A stretch of 64,000 nt of DNA from Roseiflexus sp. RS-1 (lineage in GTDB: Bacteria > Chloroflexota > Chloroflexia > Chloroflexales > Roseiflexaceae): the NCBI RefSeq assembly GCF_000016665.1, contig NC_009523.1, positions 4,711,501 to 4,775,500 on the forward strand, given 5' to 3'. The notes beneath the pieces were generated by a model, which saw nothing but the letters and a program-made list of their open reading frames with translations, was not told the origin of the DNA and did no database searches. The position numbers and the translations under genes were made by a program. The first letter of the stretch is position 1; each line of letters opens with the position of its first letter. Positions 27,011-36,053 of this stretch are shown here, one piece after another.

Positions 27011-28417
27011 ATGCATTATCACATTATTGGCATTGCTGGCGCGGGAATGAGCGCAATCGCGCATATCCTTCTGGATCAGGGGCACACGGTCAGCGGGTCG
27101 GATGTGCAGCGCAACGCGCTCACCGAAGCACTCGAACAACGCGGCGCGCTGATCCACGATGGGCACGACCCCGCCTGGATCGCAGGCGCCGATGCGCTCG
27201 TGGCAACCTCCGCCGTGCGGGATGATCACGTCGAACTGTCAGCGGCGCGTGCGCGCGGCATCCCGGTGCTGCGACGCGCCGACCTGTGGCGCGAGTGGTC
27301 GCAGCAGCGGCGCGTGGTGGCAGTCGCCGGCACGCACGGGAAAACCACAACAACGGCGCTGATTGCGCTGATGTTGACGCAGGCGGGCGGCAATCCCGGT
27401 TTTCTGATCGGCGGGGAGACGCCCGATCTCGGCATACACGCGCGGTGGGGCGATCCGGCAGCGCCGCTCGTGGTCGAAGCCGATGAGTACGACCGAACGT
27501 TTCTGGCGCTGACGCCAGATGTGGCGGTGATGACCAATGTCGAATGGGATCACGTCGATATCTATCCATCACCCGACAATTACGAAGCGGCATTTCGTTT
27601 ATTTACCAGACGTGTGGCGCAGCCGCAGCGCCTGATCGTGTGTGGCGATGATCCGGGCGCGTTGCGTGTCGCCAATCACCCTGATGCGCAGCAGTATGGC
27701 ATTGAAGAAGCGATTGCCCGCAACCCGGCTTCGTGTCGCCTGGCGCCAATGGACTGGATGGCGGCGAATGTGCGCTACGACGGAGCGATGACCAATTTCG
27801 ATCTCTGGCGGTATGACCGGCGCACGTTTGGCGCCCGGCTCGACGGCACATATACCATGCGCCTGGTCGGTGATCACAATGTGCGCAACGCACTGGCAGC
27901 AATTGCAGTCGCAACCCTTCTGGGGGTTGAGCGTGACGCAATTGCGGATGCGCTTGCCGCCTATCGTGGAGCACGTCGGCGTTTCGACATCAAAGGCGAG
28001 GCGAACGGTATCACGATCATCGACGACTACGCGCATCATCCGACAGAAGCGCGTGCAACCCTGGCAGCGGCGCGAGCGCGTTTTCCACAACGCCGGCTCG
28101 TCGTCTATCTGCAACCGCATACCTTCTCGCGCACACAGGCGTTACGTGATGCCTGGGCAGATGCATTCGATCACGCAGATGTCGTGCGGATCGGCGATGT
28201 GTACCCGGCGCGCGAGACCGGAGATCCGCGCACTGTTGCCCATGCGCTTGCCGGATGCATCAGGCACAACGATGTTCAGGCAGTGGGGAATGTCGTCGAG
28301 GCAGCGGCAACCATTGGCGGGCTCTTGCGTCCCGGAGACGTGCTGCTGACCCTGGGCGCCGGCGATGGGTATCGCGTGGGAGAATTGATCATCGACACTC
28401 TTCGACAGCAGAATTGA
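27011..28417 (+). CDS. murC: UDP-MurNAc:L-alanine ligase MurC
   Basis: MurC (468 residues) adds the first amino acid of the stem peptide. The sequence shows the N-terminal Rossmann domain (HIIGIAGAGMSAIAHIL), the ATP loop AGTHGKTTTTALI (about 105-117), EADEYDRTFL, GDHNVRNALAAIAV and the C-domain DDYAHHPTE with LQPHTFSR. Complete and of normal length. No strong ribosome site is seen; it follows the polyglycine protein closely and is likely read on the same message. Confidence 0.97.
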   Translation: MHYHIIGIAGAGMSAIAHILLDQGHTVSGSDVQRNALTEALEQRGALIHDGHDPAWIAGADALVATSAVRDDHVELSAARARGIPVLRRADLWREWSQQRRVVAVAGTHGKTTTTALIALMLTQAGGNPGFLIGGETPDLGIHARWGDPAAPLVVEADEYDRTFLALTPDVAVMTNVEWDHVDIYPSPDNYEAAFRLFTRRVAQPQRLIVCGDDPGALRVANHPDAQQYGIEEAIARNPASCRLAPMDWMAANVRYDGAMTNFDLWRYDRRTFGARLDGTYTMRLVGDHNVRNALAAIAVATLLGVERDAIADALAAYRGARRRFDIKGEANGITIIDDYAHHPTEARATLAAARARFPQRRLVVYLQPHTFSRTQALRDAWADAFDHADVVRIGDVYPARETGDPRTVAHALAGCIRHNDVQAVGNVVEAAATIGGLLRPGDVLLTLGAGDGYRVGELIIDTLRQQN

Positions 28418-28424
28418 GCATGGC

Positions 28425-29702
28425 GTGACAGACGAAAGCACAAGTGCATTTCACCGTCGTGTTGCCGAAGAACTGGCTGCACGCTATGGCGACGACGAAC
28501 GCGCACCCGAAGGCTGGCGCGAGATACAAACCTGGCACTGGGAACAGGCGGGTGTCTATGCTGCCGCCGTCGAAACGGCAATGGCGGTTGCCGAGACGCG
28601 TATTGCGCGTCTCGATTTCAGCGGTGCGCGCCGCTGGACCGAGCGGGTACTGGCGTTGATCGAGCGTCTCGATGTTGCGGAGCAGCGCTCCTACGAACTG
28701 CGCGCCTGCGCCCTGGCGCTTGCGGTGCTCGAATTTGGCGGTCAGTATCGCGAAGGTCTCGAATACGCCCGTCGCATGCTGCGGGCGGCGCAACGTCTCA
28801 AGAATGCCGAGGCGGAAGCGCGCGCGCTGCTGGGGATCGGTCGCATGCATCGGGAATTGGGGCAACTGACGCAGGCAGAGGCGGCGCTGAACCTTGCACG
28901 TGATCGCGCTGCCCGCGACGATCTGAGCGATCTGGAAGCCGAAGCCCGCTTGCATCTGGCGAAGGTGCGTCAGTTGCAGGGGCGGCATCTGGAAGCGTTG
29001 CAGGAACTGCAACTGGCGCGCGAGGAGCACGAAACCGGCGACGACAAACTCAAACTGGCGCGGGTGCTCACCAGTATTGGTGATGTCTATCGGGTGTTGG
29101 GATCGAGTCGTGAGGCGTTCACGTTCTACACCCGCGCTCTGGCGCTGGAGCAGGGGCGCGGCAGCCTGATCGGGCAGGCGATACTGAAGGATAAACTCGC
29201 CCTGACGTTACTCGATCAAAACAGAGCTGCCGATGCGCTGGCGTCGGCGGAAGAGAGTCTCGAACTACGTCGGCGGATCAACGATATTGTCGGTCAGGCG
29301 CGCTCGTATACCGTTATTGGCGCGGTGCTGAGCCGGCTTGGGCGTCACGAACAGGCGATGGAGTCGTACAAGCGCGCCTGTGAATTGCAGGAACTGACGC
29401 AGAATCCGCGCGGTCAGTGCATTGCGCTCATCCATCTTGGCGATGCCGCACGCGCACTGCGTCAACCGCAAATTGCAATTGCACATTACGAACGTGCGCT
29501 TGTCCTGGCGCGTCGTGACCGCGACTGGATTGGCATTACGCGCGCGCTTGAACGTCTCGGCGACCTGCATGCCGCTCAGGAAGATCGCACGCAGGCGCTG
29601 GCACGCTGGAACGAGGCGCTCCACATCCGCGAGACTCTGCGCCACGTTGATGAAGCGGCAGCGCTGCGCATGCGCATTCGTTCACTACAGACGACGGCAT
29701 AA
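28425..29702 (+). CDS. TPR-repeat protein in the dcw cluster
   Basis: This cytoplasmic all-helical protein has 425 residues and at least seven tetratricopeptide repeats, visible as recurring A-x-x-L/G-x-Y/A-x-x-x-x-A patterns (for example GDVYRVLGSSREAFTFYTRALAL and GDAARALRQPQIAIAHYERALVLA). No enzymatic domain, signal or membrane helix is seen. It starts at GTG 28425, 7 nt after murC, and ends 4 nt before murB, so it is firmly in the operon. TPR proteins are scaffolds; a role in assembling wall enzymes or the divisome is inference from position only. Confidence 0.85.
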   Translation: MTDESTSAFHRRVAEELAARYGDDERAPEGWREIQTWHWEQAGVYAAAVETAMAVAETRIARLDFSGARRWTERVLALIERLDVAEQRSYELRACALALAVLEFGGQYREGLEYARRMLRAAQRLKNAEAEARALLGIGRMHRELGQLTQAEAALNLARDRAARDDLSDLEAEARLHLAKVRQLQGRHLEALQELQLAREEHETGDDKLKLARVLTSIGDVYRVLGSSREAFTFYTRALALEQGRGSLIGQAILKDKLALTLLDQNRAADALASAEESLELRRRINDIVGQARSYTVIGAVLSRLGRHEQAMESYKRACELQELTQNPRGQCIALIHLGDAARALRQPQIAIAHYERALVLARRDRDWIGITRALERLGDLHAAQEDRTQALARWNEALHIRETLRHVDEAAALRMRIRSLQTTA

Positions 29703-29706
29703 ACGT

Positions 29707-30594
29707 ATGCGTTATCTCGAAAACGAACCGCTTGCACCGTATACATCCTGGCGGATTGGCGGACCAGCGCGATACTTTGTGCAGGCGACAGGCGCTGCTG
29801 ATCTGGCTTCCGCCCTCGCCTGGGCGGAACAGCGCAACCTGCCTGTTTTCATCCTTGGCGGCGGCTCGAATATCCTGGTTCGCGATAGTGGGTTTGATGG
29901 GCTGGTCATTCGCGTTCGCGGGCATGAGGTGCGCCTGGAAGCCAATGGCGACACAGCGAGCGTTATTGTCGAAGCCGGTGCGCCTATGGCTGGCACAGCG
30001 CGCCGGCTGGCGCGTCAGGGGTGGTCCGGGCTTGAATGGGCGGAAGGGTTGCCGGGAACCATCGGCGGTGCGCTCTATGGCAATGCCGGATGTTACGGCA
30101 GCGATATTGCGACCTCCCTCGACCGCGCCTGGGTGCTGGTACGTGGCGAAACCCAGGAGTGGTCGGTTGATCGCTTCGCCTTCGGCTATCGGACGAGCGT
30201 CCTTAAGCAAATGCGCGCCGCTGGCATCCGGTGGCAGGATCAACCGATCGTGCTGGCGGCGGCATTTCGCCTCCACCGTGATGATCTGACGGCGCTGGCG
30301 CAACGCATGGAGCGCACATCGAACGAGCGGCGCAGCAAGACGCCCTGGGGCGCGAGTTGCGGCAGTGTGTTCAAAAATCCTCCGGGTGACAGTGCGGGGC
30401 GCCTGATCGAAGCTGCGGGGTTGAAAGGAACGCGCATCGGCAACGCAGAAATCGCGTTGCGTCATGCGAACTATATCATCAACCTGGGCGGAGCGTCGAG
30501 TGATGATGTGCTGCGGTTGATCGACCTGGCGCGCGAACGGGTGCTGGCGATCAGCGGCATTGAACTCGAACTGGAAATTCAGATCGTTGGATGA
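29707..30594 (+). CDS. murB: UDP-N-acetylenolpyruvoylglucosamine reductase MurB
   Basis: MurB reduces UDP-GlcNAc-enolpyruvate to UDP-MurNAc with NADPH and FAD. Landmarks are [12 protein letters not shown], the FAD loop [49 protein letters not shown] and the active-site Ser in [11 protein letters not shown]; the C-terminus matches type II enzymes. It begins at ATG 29707 (295 residues), just after the TPR gene stop; the frame is open far upstream through the TPR gene without homology. Confidence 0.96.
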   Translation: MRYLENEPLAPYTSWRIGGPARYFVQATGAADLASALAWAEQRNLPVFILGGGSNILVRDSGFDGLVIRVRGHEVRLEANGDTASVIVEAGAPMAGTARRLARQGWSGLEWAEGLPGTIGGALYGNAGCYGSDIATSLDRAWVLVRGETQEWSVDRFAFGYRTSVLKQMRAAGIRWQDQPIVLAAAFRLHRDDLTALAQRMERTSNERRSKTPWGASCGSVFKNPPGDSAGRLIEAAGLKGTRIGNAEIALRHANYIINLGGASSDDVLRLIDLARERVLAISGIELELEIQIVG

Positions 30595-30625
30595 AACCGA
30601 TGTGCTGATACGGAGAAGACCAGAG

Positions 30626-31738
30626 ATGACGCACAAAGTGCGAGTTGGCGTGCTGTTCGGCGGTCAGTCTGGCGAACACGAGGTCTCGCTGGTCTCGGCG
30701 CGCGCGATCATGGACGGTCTCGATCCCGAGAAATACGACATCATACCGATTGGCATCACCAAACAGGGGCGCTGGATCATCGCCGCCGATGCGCATGCGC
30801 GCCTGCTGGTACAGGCGGATCCGTCGAAGTTGCCGGGCGGTTCGATCAGCGCAACGACAACGGCGTCAGCCGGGGTCGGCGATCAGGAGACGACCGATCC
30901 GGGAACGCTGATCGTTGCCGGTGAATATTCACCGCTCAAAACACTCGATGTGATCTTCCCGGTTCTGCACGGTCCGATGGGTGAAGATGGAACGGTGCAG
31001 GGTTTGCTGGAATTGATAGGCGTCCCGTATGTCGGCTGCGGCGTCCTGGCATCGGCAGTCGGCATGGACAAGGCGATGACGAAGGTTGCCTTCTCCGGCG
31101 CCGGGTTGCCGGTATTGCCCTGGTTGCTCGTCCGGCGCCGCGAATGGGAACACGAACCGCAACGGGTGCTCGACTGGATTGAGAGTCGGTTGCATTATCC
31201 TATGTTCGTCAAGCCAGCCAACCTGGGATCAAGCGTCGGGGTCAGCAAAGTGACCGATCGCGCGACGCTGGAACAGGGCATCGCCGAAGCCGCTTCCTAC
31301 GACCGGCGGATTATCGTCGAACAGGGCATCCCCGCGCGCGAGATCGAAGTCAGTGTCCTGGGCAACGACGAACCGGAAGCCAGCGTTCCCGGAGAAGTCA
31401 TTCCGTCCGGCGAGTGGTACGACTACGCAGCAAAATATCTGAGCGGATCGTCGCAGATTCTCATTCCAGCGCCGATCACACTCGAACTGGCAGCGCAGGT
31501 GCGCACGCTTGCCGTTCAGGCATTCAAAGCAATCGACGGCGCGGGTCTGGCGCGGGTGGATTTTCTGCTCAATCGTGAAACCGGCGATCTGTACCTGAAC
31601 GAAATCAACACCATGCCCGGTTTTACACCGGTCAGCATGTATGCCATGATGTGGGATGCGAGTGGTCTCCCTTACACACATCTCCTGGATCGCCTGATCG
31701 ATCTGGCGCTCGAACGACACGCGAAAGGGCGGGCATGA
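30626..31738 (+). CDS. ddl: D-alanine--D-alanine ligase
   Basis: Ddl joins two D-alanines for MurF. This 370-residue ATP-grasp enzyme shows [41 protein letters not shown] and the metal-binding end [15 protein letters not shown]. The length and sequence fit the long DdlA-type group. GGAGAAG precedes ATG 30626. Its TGA overlaps the ftsQ ATG, continuing the chain of overlapping dcw genes. Confidence 0.96.
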   Translation: MTHKVRVGVLFGGQSGEHEVSLVSARAIMDGLDPEKYDIIPIGITKQGRWIIAADAHARLLVQADPSKLPGGSISATTTASAGVGDQETTDPGTLIVAGEYSPLKTLDVIFPVLHGPMGEDGTVQGLLELIGVPYVGCGVLASAVGMDKAMTKVAFSGAGLPVLPWLLVRRREWEHEPQRVLDWIESRLHYPMFVKPANLGSSVGVSKVTDRATLEQGIAEAASYDRRIIVEQGIPAREIEVSVLGNDEPEASVPGEVIPSGEWYDYAAKYLSGSSQILIPAPITLELAAQVRTLAVQAFKAIDGAGLARVDFLLNRETGDLYLNEINTMPGFTPVSMYAMMWDASGLPYTHLLDRLIDLALERHAKGRA

Positions 31739-32568
31739 GAAACGACATTCAGTACAACCAACCGAACACGCGCGCCCGCATTGCTGCACGCCGCAATCGC
31801 CGGCGCAGCGCACTGCCAGGACCGCGCCGCGCGTTCGGCGACTGGCTGGCGAGTGGTCGGATTGCCAGCCTGGTGCTGTTTCTGGCATCGCTCGGCGGAT
31901 TGGTTGCCATCGCCGTCTCACCGCAGTTCGTTGTGCGCACGGTGCAGATCAATGGAATCCGGGTGCTCGATGCCGCCGATGTCGAGGAACTGGCAGGCGT
32001 GACCGGCGCATCGATCTGGCTGGTGCAAACCGATGATGTTGAGGCGCGTATTGCCCGGAACGCCTATGTCGAGCGCGTCCAGGCGACGCTGATCCTTCCC
32101 GACATGCTGGTCATCGACCTGGACGAGCGGCAGCCCGATGTACGCTGGCAGGTTGGCGAGACACGCTATCTCGTCGATGCCGAAGGGCGCGTGCTGGGAC
32201 CTGATGCATCCACATTCCTGACCGAAACGCTGGTCATTGAAGACCGCAGCGGACGGACGATCAGTCCAAACGACCGGATTGATCCCGACATCCTGTACCT
32301 GGTTCGCGCCCTGGCGCTGCGCCTGCCAGAGGAAGCTGGCGTGACGCCATCCGGCATCAGTTGGGATGTGGAACACGGCGTGACGATCACAACCATCGAT
32401 GGTCGAACGATTATCTTTGGACGCAAAGACCATCTGGAGGAAAAAATACAGATTCTGCGCTTCCTGACGCTTCAAGAACCTACGGAGTACACCTGGCTCG
32501 ATTTGCGTCCGGCGACGCCGTACTATCGTAACGATGCGCCGCCACAACCGCAGGCACAACGAGGCTGA
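31735..32568 (+). CDS. ftsQ: FtsQ/DivIB-type division protein
   Basis: This bitopic divisome protein has 277 residues. A basic cytoplasmic N-terminus (about 1-45) precedes one membrane helix (about 44-62), a POTRA domain beginning [19 protein letters not shown] (about 67-135) and the FtsQ beta domain with [13 protein letters not shown]-like and [10 protein letters not shown] motifs. FtsQ bridges FtsL/FtsB to the rest of the divisome. It overlaps the ddl stop by ATGA and lies directly before ftsA, the canonical order. Confidence 0.93.
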   Translation: MRNDIQYNQPNTRARIAARRNRRRSALPGPRRAFGDWLASGRIASLVLFLASLGGLVAIAVSPQFVVRTVQINGIRVLDAADVEELAGVTGASIWLVQTDDVEARIARNAYVERVQATLILPDMLVIDLDERQPDVRWQVGETRYLVDAEGRVLGPDASTFLTETLVIEDRSGRTISPNDRIDPDILYLVRALALRLPEEAGVTPSGISWDVEHGVTITTIDGRTIIFGRKDHLEEKIQILRFLTLQEPTEYTWLDLRPATPYYRNDAPPQPQAQRG

Positions 32569-32570
32569 TT

Positions 32571-33818
32571 ATGGCACACCGCACAATCGTCGGAATCGAC
32601 GTCGGCACGACCAAGGTCTGCACCATCGTGGGGCAGGTCTACGACAATGGGCGCATCAATGTGCTCGGAGTCGGTCTGACGCCGTCGAAAGGACTGGATA
32701 AAGGAGTTGTCGTCAATATCGACGACGCGGTCAATGCAATTGCAACCAGCGTCGAGAAAGCCGAACGACTCTCCGGCTATCGAATCAATGCTGCATTCGT
32801 GGGCATTGCTGGTCGGCACATCCAGTCGCTCAACAGTCGCGGCGTCGTTGCAGTAGCGCGCAGCGATCATGAAATTACCCGTCACGATGTTGCGCGGGCA
32901 GTCGAAGCGGCGCAGGCGGTGGCGATCCCTACCCAGCGCGAGGTCATTCATGTGATTCCGCGCGCCTATGTGGTCGATGGCAACGAGGGCATCCGCGATC
33001 CGATCGGCATGTCTGGCTTTCGCCTCGAGGTGGAAACGCACATCATCACCGGCGAAGTGATGGCGATCCAGAACCTGATCAAGAGTGTGCAGAAGACCGG
33101 CGTTGAGATCGACGATCTGGTGCTGCAGCCGCTGGCGGCTGGCGAAGCCGTCTTGAGCGCCGATGACAAAGACCGCGGTGTGGTACTGGTGGACATTGGC
33201 GGCGGCACAACCGATATCGCCGTCTTTGCCCAGGGCGGCATCTGGCATACCAGCGTGATTCCTGTTGGCGGCAACCATTTCACCAACGATATCGTCATCG
33301 TTCAACAGACGCCGCACAACACTGCCGAATACCTGAAACTGAAGTACGGCGCCGCGATCGCCGGAGAAACGGAGGAGGAGTCGGATGACGTGATCGACGT
33401 GGAAGGTTTCGCGCCTGGTGAACGACAGCAGATCAGTCGTCGCATGCTGAACCAGGTTCTTCAGGCGCGTGCCGAAGAATTGACCGAACTGATCTACAAC
33501 GAAATCCGACGCAGCGGCTACGAAGGTCTCCTGCCGGCGGGCATCGTCCTGACCGGCGGAACGGCACAGTTGCCGCGCCTCGACGAACTGATGCGCGATA
33601 TGCTCGGCATTCCGGTGCGGATCGGCACACCCGCCGATCTGACCGGTCTGGCGGATACGCTCAACAGCCCGGCGTATGCGACGGCTATCGGATTGTTGCG
33701 CTGGGGCATGCGCCACGGTGCGAGCGGGTTGCATTCCGGCGGCGCACCGCCTGAGCATGGCGGATGGGTCTCGACCTACGAACGATTCAAACGATGGCTG
33801 AAAGAGTTTCTGCCATAA
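32571..33818 (+). CDS. ftsA: Cell-division actin-like ATPase FtsA
   Basis: FtsA (415 residues) tethers FtsZ to the membrane. Actin-fold signatures are present: phosphate-1 [14 protein letters not shown], the 1C (SHS2) domain, phosphate-2 [15 protein letters not shown] (about 205-219) and the adenosine motif [14 protein letters not shown]. The last 15 residues ([14 protein letters not shown]) form the expected amphipathic membrane-targeting helix. It starts 3 nt after ftsQ; ftsZ follows by 26 nt. Confidence 0.97.
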   Translation: MAHRTIVGIDVGTTKVCTIVGQVYDNGRINVLGVGLTPSKGLDKGVVVNIDDAVNAIATSVEKAERLSGYRINAAFVGIAGRHIQSLNSRGVVAVARSDHEITRHDVARAVEAAQAVAIPTQREVIHVIPRAYVVDGNEGIRDPIGMSGFRLEVETHIITGEVMAIQNLIKSVQKTGVEIDDLVLQPLAAGEAVLSADDKDRGVVLVDIGGGTTDIAVFAQGGIWHTSVIPVGGNHFTNDIVIVQQTPHNTAEYLKLKYGAAIAGETEEESDDVIDVEGFAPGERQQISRRMLNQVLQARAEELTELIYNEIRRSGYEGLLPAGIVLTGGTAQLPRLDELMRDMLGIPVRIGTPADLTGLADTLNSPAYATAIGLLRWGMRHGASGLHSGGAPPEHGGWVSTYERFKRWLKEFLP

Positions 33819-33844
33819 ATCACCATATGCAAGGAGAGGATTCA

Positions 33845-35020
33845 ATGATCGATTATGCGAGTCTGAGCCAGGCCGCAGAGAACTTCGCGGTCATCAAAGT
33901 GGTTGGTGTCGGCGGCGGCGGTTCGAATGCCGTTGATCGCATGGTAGACGAAGGCGTGACCGGTGTTGAGTTTATCACGATCAACACTGATGCGCAGGCA
34001 TTGCTGCATTCGCGCGCGCCGACCCGCATTCGCATTGGCGACAAACTCACCAAGGGGCTTGGTTCAGGTGGCAACCCGGTCATCGGGCAGAAAGCCGCCG
34101 AAGAGACGACCGAGGAGATCTACGAGGCGCTCAAGGGCGCCGATATGGTCTTCATCACGGCTGGCATGGGCGGCGGTACGGGCACCGGCGCCTCGCCGGT
34201 GATCGCCAGCATCGCGCAGGACCTGGGGATGCTCACGGTTGGCGTGGTGACGAAGCCGTTCAGTTTCGAGGGCAACCACCGCCGCAAGACTGCCGAACAG
34301 GGGATCGAGCAACTGCGCCCAATGGTCGATACGCTGATCGTCATTCCCAACGACCGCCTGTTGCAAACGGCGAGCAAGAACACGTCAATGCTTCAGGCAT
34401 TCCAGATGGCAGACAACGTGCTGCGCCAGGGCATTCAGGGCATTTCGGACCTGATTACGCAGCGCGGGTTGATCAACGTTGATTTTGCCGACGTGAAAAC
34501 CATCATGGCGCGTCAGGGGTCAGCGCTGATGGCGCTTGGCATCGGCAGCGGCGATAATCGCATGGTTGATGCGGTCAACGAAGCGATTGCCTCACCCCTG
34601 CTCGAAGTCTCGATCGACGGGGCGAAGGGCGTGCTGTTCAACGTCACCGGCGGCGAAGACCTGGGCATCCTGGAGGTGTACGAAGCGGCGGACATTGTGG
34701 CGAAGGCGGTTGACCCGGAAGCGAACATCATCTTCGGCGCGGTGATCGATCCGACCTTCCCGCCTGGACAGGTGAAGATCACGCTGATCGCAACCGGTTT
34801 CGACGCCAACCGTCCGGCAGAGGCGCGCAAGCGCATCTACATGTCTGGTGCGCAGCAGCAACCCACCCAACCGAAACGCGACATGGCGTATGCGGAATCA
34901 CAACCGCCCGCAGCGGCGCGTCCGCAACCGCAACAACCGGCACGTCCGCAGAGCGCCAGCATCAACCCCGACGACCTGGACATCCCGCCATTCCTGCGCA
35001 ACCGCCGCAAGAACGGGTAA
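33845..35020 (+). CDS. ftsZ: Cell-division tubulin homologue FtsZ
   Basis: FtsZ (391 residues) is the GTPase that forms the division ring. It has [15 protein letters not shown], the tubulin signature [13 protein letters not shown], the T7 loop around [11 protein letters not shown], a Pro/Gln-rich linker (about 335-370) and the conserved C-terminal peptide [13 protein letters not shown] that binds FtsA. AAGGAGAGG precedes ATG 33845, the strongest ribosome site in the cluster, fitting high expression. It is the last gene of the dcw run and converges on map with a 4-nt gap. Confidence 0.98.
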   Translation: MIDYASLSQAAENFAVIKVVGVGGGGSNAVDRMVDEGVTGVEFITINTDAQALLHSRAPTRIRIGDKLTKGLGSGGNPVIGQKAAEETTEEIYEALKGADMVFITAGMGGGTGTGASPVIASIAQDLGMLTVGVVTKPFSFEGNHRRKTAEQGIEQLRPMVDTLIVIPNDRLLQTASKNTSMLQAFQMADNVLRQGIQGISDLITQRGLINVDFADVKTIMARQGSALMALGIGSGDNRMVDAVNEAIASPLLEVSIDGAKGVLFNVTGGEDLGILEVYEAADIVAKAVDPEANIIFGAVIDPTFPPGQVKITLIATGFDANRPAEARKRIYMSGAQQQPTQPKRDMAYAESQPPAAARPQPQQPARPQSASINPDDLDIPPFLRNRRKNG

Positions 35021-35024
35021 GCGC

Positions 35025-35777
35025 CTATGGCAGCGTCAGAATTTCCGGCTCGCCCTCGGTGATCGCAATCGTATGCTCGAATTGCGCCGAGAGCGAGCCA
35101 TCGGCAGTGCGTACCGTCCATCCATCGGTCTTATCCAGCACTGCTTCCGGACCGCCAGCGTTGATCATCGGCTCGATGGTGAACGTCATACCGGGGCGCA
35201 ACCGCATTCCTGAGCCGGGTTTGCCATAGTGCAGCACGGTCGGTTCCTCGTGCAACAGTTGCCCGACGCCGTGCCCGGTCCATTCACGCACCACCGAAAA
35301 GCCGTTGGCTTCGGCATAGGTCTGGATTGCCGCGCCAATATCCCCCAGGTGCGCGCCGCCGCGCGCTGCGCGAATACCGCGCCACATCGCTTCTTCGGCG
35401 ACCTCAAGCAACCGCTGCGCTTCAGGGGAGATCGTTCCGACCGGCAGAGTGATGCACGCATCGCCGTACCAGCCATTGAGCCGCACCCCAATATCGATAC
35501 CGACGATGTCCCCTTCCTTCAGTCGCTGGTTTCCCGGAATGCCGTGACAGATGACATTGTTCACGGCAACGCAGATTGTGGCAGGAAAGCCGCGATACCC
35601 TTTGTACGCCGGGATCGCGCCGTGTTTCCGCACAAACTGTTCTGCTATCCGGTCGAGTTCTCTGGTCGTTACACCGGGGCGCACGTGCTCACGCAATGCG
35701 TCGAACGTCGCTGCCACCAACCGTCCTGCAGCGCGCATCAGCGCGATCTGCTGCCGTGAACGTAGTATGACCGACAT
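35025..35777 (-). CDS. map: Methionine aminopeptidase type I
   Basis: Map removes the initiator Met from nascent proteins. This 250-residue metallohydrolase has the five metal ligands in their usual contexts: Asp in GDIVGIDIGV, Asp in YGDACITLP, His in GHGVGQLLHEEP, Glu in FTIEPM and Glu in SAQFEHTIAI. The N-terminal zinc-finger extension is absent, so it is type Ia. I chose ATG 35777 (MSVILRS); an upstream in-frame start at 35825 adds 16 non-conserved residues. Confidence 0.96.
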   Translation of the reverse strand: MSVILRSRQQIALMRAAGRLVAATFDALREHVRPGVTTRELDRIAEQFVRKHGAIPAYKGYRGFPATICVAVNNVICHGIPGNQRLKEGDIVGIDIGVRLNGWYGDACITLPVGTISPEAQRLLEVAEEAMWRGIRAARGGAHLGDIGAAIQTYAEANGFSVVREWTGHGVGQLLHEEPTVLHYGKPGSGMRLRPGMTFTIEPMINAGGPEAVLDKTDGWTVRTADGSLSAQFEHTIAITEGEPEILTLP

Positions 35778-35885
35778 ATGCTGGATGTTCCTGTTGCCTG
35801 GATTGGCGCTTGCTGTGAGACACAAAATAGCGCTTCCGTCCGGCGTCGCCGATTGCTATCGGCAATATGGATCAATTGATTGTAC

Positions 35886-35894
35886 ATTATAGCA
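35886..35894 (-). promoter_or_regulatory. Extended -10 promoter for map
   Basis: On the minus strand TGCTATAAT is a consensus extended -10 (TGn plus TATAAT), about 105 bp upstream of the map ATG. No clear -35 hexamer is seen. The rest of 35895-36053 holds no gene or obvious structure. Confidence 0.5.
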
Positions 35895-36053
35895 CAATGC
35901 CTGCACACCGTTGTTGATCCCGGCACAGAGGCGCGAACGTGCAACGCGGGGCTGTATTCTCTGGGTGCTTCGCGCCTCTTCGCACCGGTGTGCATCCGAA
36001 GGATGCGTTTATACGTGGCGTTCGCTGGATGATGGGAGTGGGAAATCACCCAT

